A stretch of DNA of 64,000 nt from Akkermansia sp. N21116 (GTDB taxonomy: Bacteria; Verrucomicrobiota; Verrucomicrobiia; Verrucomicrobiales; Akkermansiaceae): contig NZ_CP139035.1 of assembly GCF_029854705.2 (NCBI RefSeq), positions 2,294,001 to 2,358,000 on the forward strand, given 5' to 3'. Below, one piece after another: positions 62,701 to 64,000 of this stretch. The number at the start of each line of letters is the position of its first letter. Positions within the stretch are counted from its first letter, which is position 1. The notes under the pieces are model-generated. The model was not told the DNA's origin, did not search any database, and saw nothing but the letters and a program-made list of their open reading frames with translations. The translations under genes and the position numbers were made by a program.

Positions 62701-64000
62701 CAGGGATTTAATATTGGAACCGGCAAGATTGCCCAAATCCGACGCGGTCGAAGTCAGGACATCGACGTTCTTTCCTCCCGAGTAATTCTCCATATGGTGG
62801 AGATTCCCTCCATTGACAACGATGGTATTGGAATAAGCGAGAGATGAAAAATCCAACCCTCCGCCTGAAACCGTAATACTTCCCGTGTAGGAAGAAGGAG
62901 TATCGTGATTGAGGACAGCTTTTCCGGTTCCCGTTACATGCAGGTTCAGGACACCTGAAACACGGGACAAATCCGTAGCTCCAGCATTGTTCACAACGAG
63001 AGTGCCATCCCCTTCGATCGAACCAAGCCATGTGCTATCCTGCGTTCCGTTGCCAAGACGGACTTCCTTGCCTCCATCGATCGTTAAAGTTCCGAACGAT
63101 GTATTGTTGCCGCTCAGGGTAAGCGTTCCCTCACCGGATTGACGCAAGGAGGAACTCCCCGTTACGGAAGCGCCCAGTTCGGCATCTCCGGCATAATTGA
63201 CGACATACTGGGCTCCTCCCCCCAATTCTACGGCCTGCCCCAGAAGTACGGAGGCCTCGGCGTCGCTGTTCAGGAATGAAACCATCTGCGACGCAGAGAA
63301 CTTCATATCTCCGGCAAATCCGCTGACATTGCCGGAAAATGTCACGTGAATTCCGGAATCATCCAACCCGGAAAGCATGCCGTTCCCGGTCAATATACCC
63401 GACAACACAATGCCATTGGTCGCGCCGCCATTCGCGTGGAATGCCGCCCCATTGTCGCCGATCTCAATATCGACAAGCACATTGGCCAGTCCCGATGCGT
63501 TGCCGAAGAAGACAGCCGCACCGTCAAGAATAAGCTTCGAAGCGTTATCGAACGATGCCCCTCCAACATTGAACAGGTTATTCGATGTCAGGACACCGGG
63601 GGTCGATACGGATGACCGAAGTTCAAGTTCACCCGAGAATCCGGAAAAACTTCCCGTCAGGCTGGTTGCCCCGCTTGTCCCCTTTTTCAGGATCGTACGT
63701 GTTCCGGCATCCGATTTCAGGAGGGAAATGTCCAGAGAATCATTCCCCAAATCCAAGAGAAGGGCGCCGCCTTTCACGGTCAAATTCTTTGTCATGGATC
63801 CTCCCGACATAATCGATAACATGCCCGCCCCCGTCTTCTCCAAAGCAAGTCCCGACTCGGCAAGCCCAGTTGCCCAGACGACGTTATGCGAGACATCGCC
63901 GCCAACGCAGATTTTTACCGCGCTCTTGGAAAGGGTGTCCAGGATCCCGGAAATATCCTGATTGCCGGTAGTTCCATAATCGAGGACTCCTCCATTGAAC
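59722..64000 (-). CDS. Large autotransporter, C-terminal part (runs off window)
   Basis: At least 1425 residues in one open frame; the frame is open through 64000, so the start lies outside. The visible passenger is a long beta-helix built of autotransporter-associated repeats, seen as repeating KTGAGMLSIMSGGSMTKNLTVKGG-type units rich in Gly, Ser, Thr and Leu, such as GSSSLRQSGEGTLTLSGNNTSFGTLTIDGG. The last ~260 residues (from LPLWNAWVQATGTYNRLADSGDF) form the outer-membrane beta-barrel, ending ASGSIGYRYNF with the C-terminal Phe expected of barrel proteins. The passenger is exposed on the cell surface. Role is probably adhesion or glycan binding; the family is diverse. Confidence 0.88.
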   Translation of the reverse strand, partial: FNGGVLDYGTTGNQDISGILDTLSKSAVKICVGGDVSHNVVWATGLAESGLALEKTGAGMLSIMSGGSMTKNLTVKGGALLLDLGNDSLDISLLKSDAGTRTILKKGTSGATSLTGSFSGFSGELELRSSVSTPGVLTSNNLFNVGGASFDNASKLILDGAAVFFGNASGLANVLVDIEIGDNGAAFHANGGATNGIVLSGILTGNGMLSGLDDSGIHVTFSGNVSGFAGDMKFSASQMVSFLNSDAEASVLLGQAVELGGGAQYVVNYAGDAELGASVTGSSSLRQSGEGTLTLSGNNTSFGTLTIDGGKEVRLGNGTQDSTWLGSIEGDGTLVVNNAGATDLSRVSGVLNLHVTGTGKAVLNHDTPSSYTGSITVSGGGLDFSSLAYSNTIVVNGGNLHHMENYSGGKNVDVLTSTASDLGNLAGSNIKSLNTKAGGSISGVDGSISLDAATLTLGEANLYTQGNPMALPIVKFNNSSSELNLGALTLNVSSIESFLTTQVDQYYVMLTNGIITGAVTDSDIAFDPYLESLGYRFLGLDRGTVTISGKDVDYPYIVGKDDDKVIRTPDTLSPYPSLFVNGHLTLELEDGQRLVAKELKSDTWATGALIDTGTSSAVTVELKNAVMDTDYAGSMSGAAAIVKTGEFSLDIAGDVSASNLTVQQGALSIGGVSSVSGDLVVEGTSNLSLGRMTEVGGQTIVRDQGELNIGGELATGNLVMSGNTTATLQGGTILLTGTDNSSKLGNSASLKGTGTIVMGEGSSLLLSEGSVLEQGIAIKTGKSWYIDAGSDLSLAGMNGSRQSGLILNEGVTVTIDTDEDAVFEGKLSGEGTLVKLGQGTQLLNLDRSTGLLDQNSIELDVREGGLSIDPAGAAFQNMTVGSVEGSKAVLSLLTDTSARELTVRSGSSLILGATDPELAVASVTLKLEGNASFGQGSTFGMVIPSEKGGLTTTGTISLSREMNLSLINHDSEGWNFPLEDLVIMSAGNGFLDTADNHAIAAGTVMDQWKVSLEKSISLFYSTATVFVGADGKTLLANPVHSDNNKLLDYAQSDTARVGAELLWNAGLQKSGSNLDLILSSIMDDVKAGDASSASHKMAAAAGSTVTSLLGAQQADYRYQQTLLRNRMTTMGLPEGYNYDGELPLWNAWVQATGTYNRLADSGDFAGFKYNTWGGTFGVDANLSERLTVGLAMSASYGKLTSEGADTLSGDLDIYYANLFARYQKGKWGHNFIVTAGWSDGTVDRSVNYGEGSYTGHGSTSGSTYGAMYEATYDIALNEENNAIFQPLVNVSVMRSEVANYDETGAGNAGLRVSGLEGTSATVSVGGRLMGIVGGNVFGRESLGELRVQVAQDLGDTRSEGNVGFLSNPGFSRKVKGNKAGTTGLQFGAGLSLPSGDQGTIFVDATADIRSGMTSASGSIGYRYNF

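Noticed and set aside
1-64000. CRISPR arrays, tRNA or rRNA genes, and attachment sites for the phage block
   Set aside because: No regularly spaced repeats, cloverleaf or conserved RNA core was seen; direct repeats flanking 31-42.5 kb could not be found by eye.

Overview
This 64 kb window looks like chromosome from a gut-type Verrucomicrobiota bacterium, most likely an Akkermansia relative. That assignment is inference. It rests on a type III glutamine synthetase, four secreted glycoside hydrolases of the kind used on mucin and other host glycans (two GH3, one GH2, one GH20), a very large autotransporter, and many genes whose starts lack a clear Shine-Dalgarno sequence. No rRNA, tRNA, CRISPR array or intact insertion sequence was seen, and no stretch longer than about 300 bases lacks a gene.

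Layout. 1-3368 (+): the end of glutamate synthase gltB, a NifA-like GAF/AAA+ sigma-54 activator, and 4 bases later a shortened NAD synthetase homologue that has lost the catalytic residues of both halves. 3419-7910 (+): a secreted GH3, a solitary eboE-type gene and an HU protein. 8011-10260 (-): a class A beta-lactamase and a dicarboxylate/amino-acid symporter. 10489-12787: thiamin genes, with Thi4-type thiazole synthase (+) facing a thiM-thiE pair (-). 12928-20544: secreted GH2 with an inserted F5/8-type domain, glnN (type III glutamine synthetase), and a second GH3 (-). 20591-23117 (-): an accessory cassette of a small lipoprotein, a radical SAM/SPASM maturase and a PI-PLC-like protein. 23303-26437 (-): hisS-aspS. 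26571-31206 (-): a TetR-HlyD-MFS-NodT drug-efflux operon with a readable promoter and operator-like palindrome.

31288-42521 is a phage-derived block: a large terminase, three genes resembling virion internal/ejection proteins (one of 1778 codons), and a winged-helix, HrgA-like protein. A membrane-anchored PA14-like gene sits inside it on the opposite strand. No capsid, portal, tail, integrase or lysis gene is present. 42574-44359 (-) encodes a coiled-coil membrane protein and a small coiled-coil lipoprotein. 44518-59645 is housekeeping: avtA, yicC, gmk, rpoN (-), carA, purA, a DJ-1/PfpI protein, serS (-), a GH20 hexosaminidase, polA, a YcxB-like protein and a nitrilase-family amidase. 59722-64000 (-) is the C-terminal part of a giant autotransporter that runs off the window.

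Themes. Nitrogen assimilation recurs (gltB, glnN, a sigma-54 activator and rpoN itself in one window). Host-glycan hydrolysis is the other constant. The most novel pieces are the dead NAD-synthetase homologue beside the nitrogen regulator, the lipoprotein/radical-SAM/PI-PLC cassette, and the capsid-less phage ejection-protein block.
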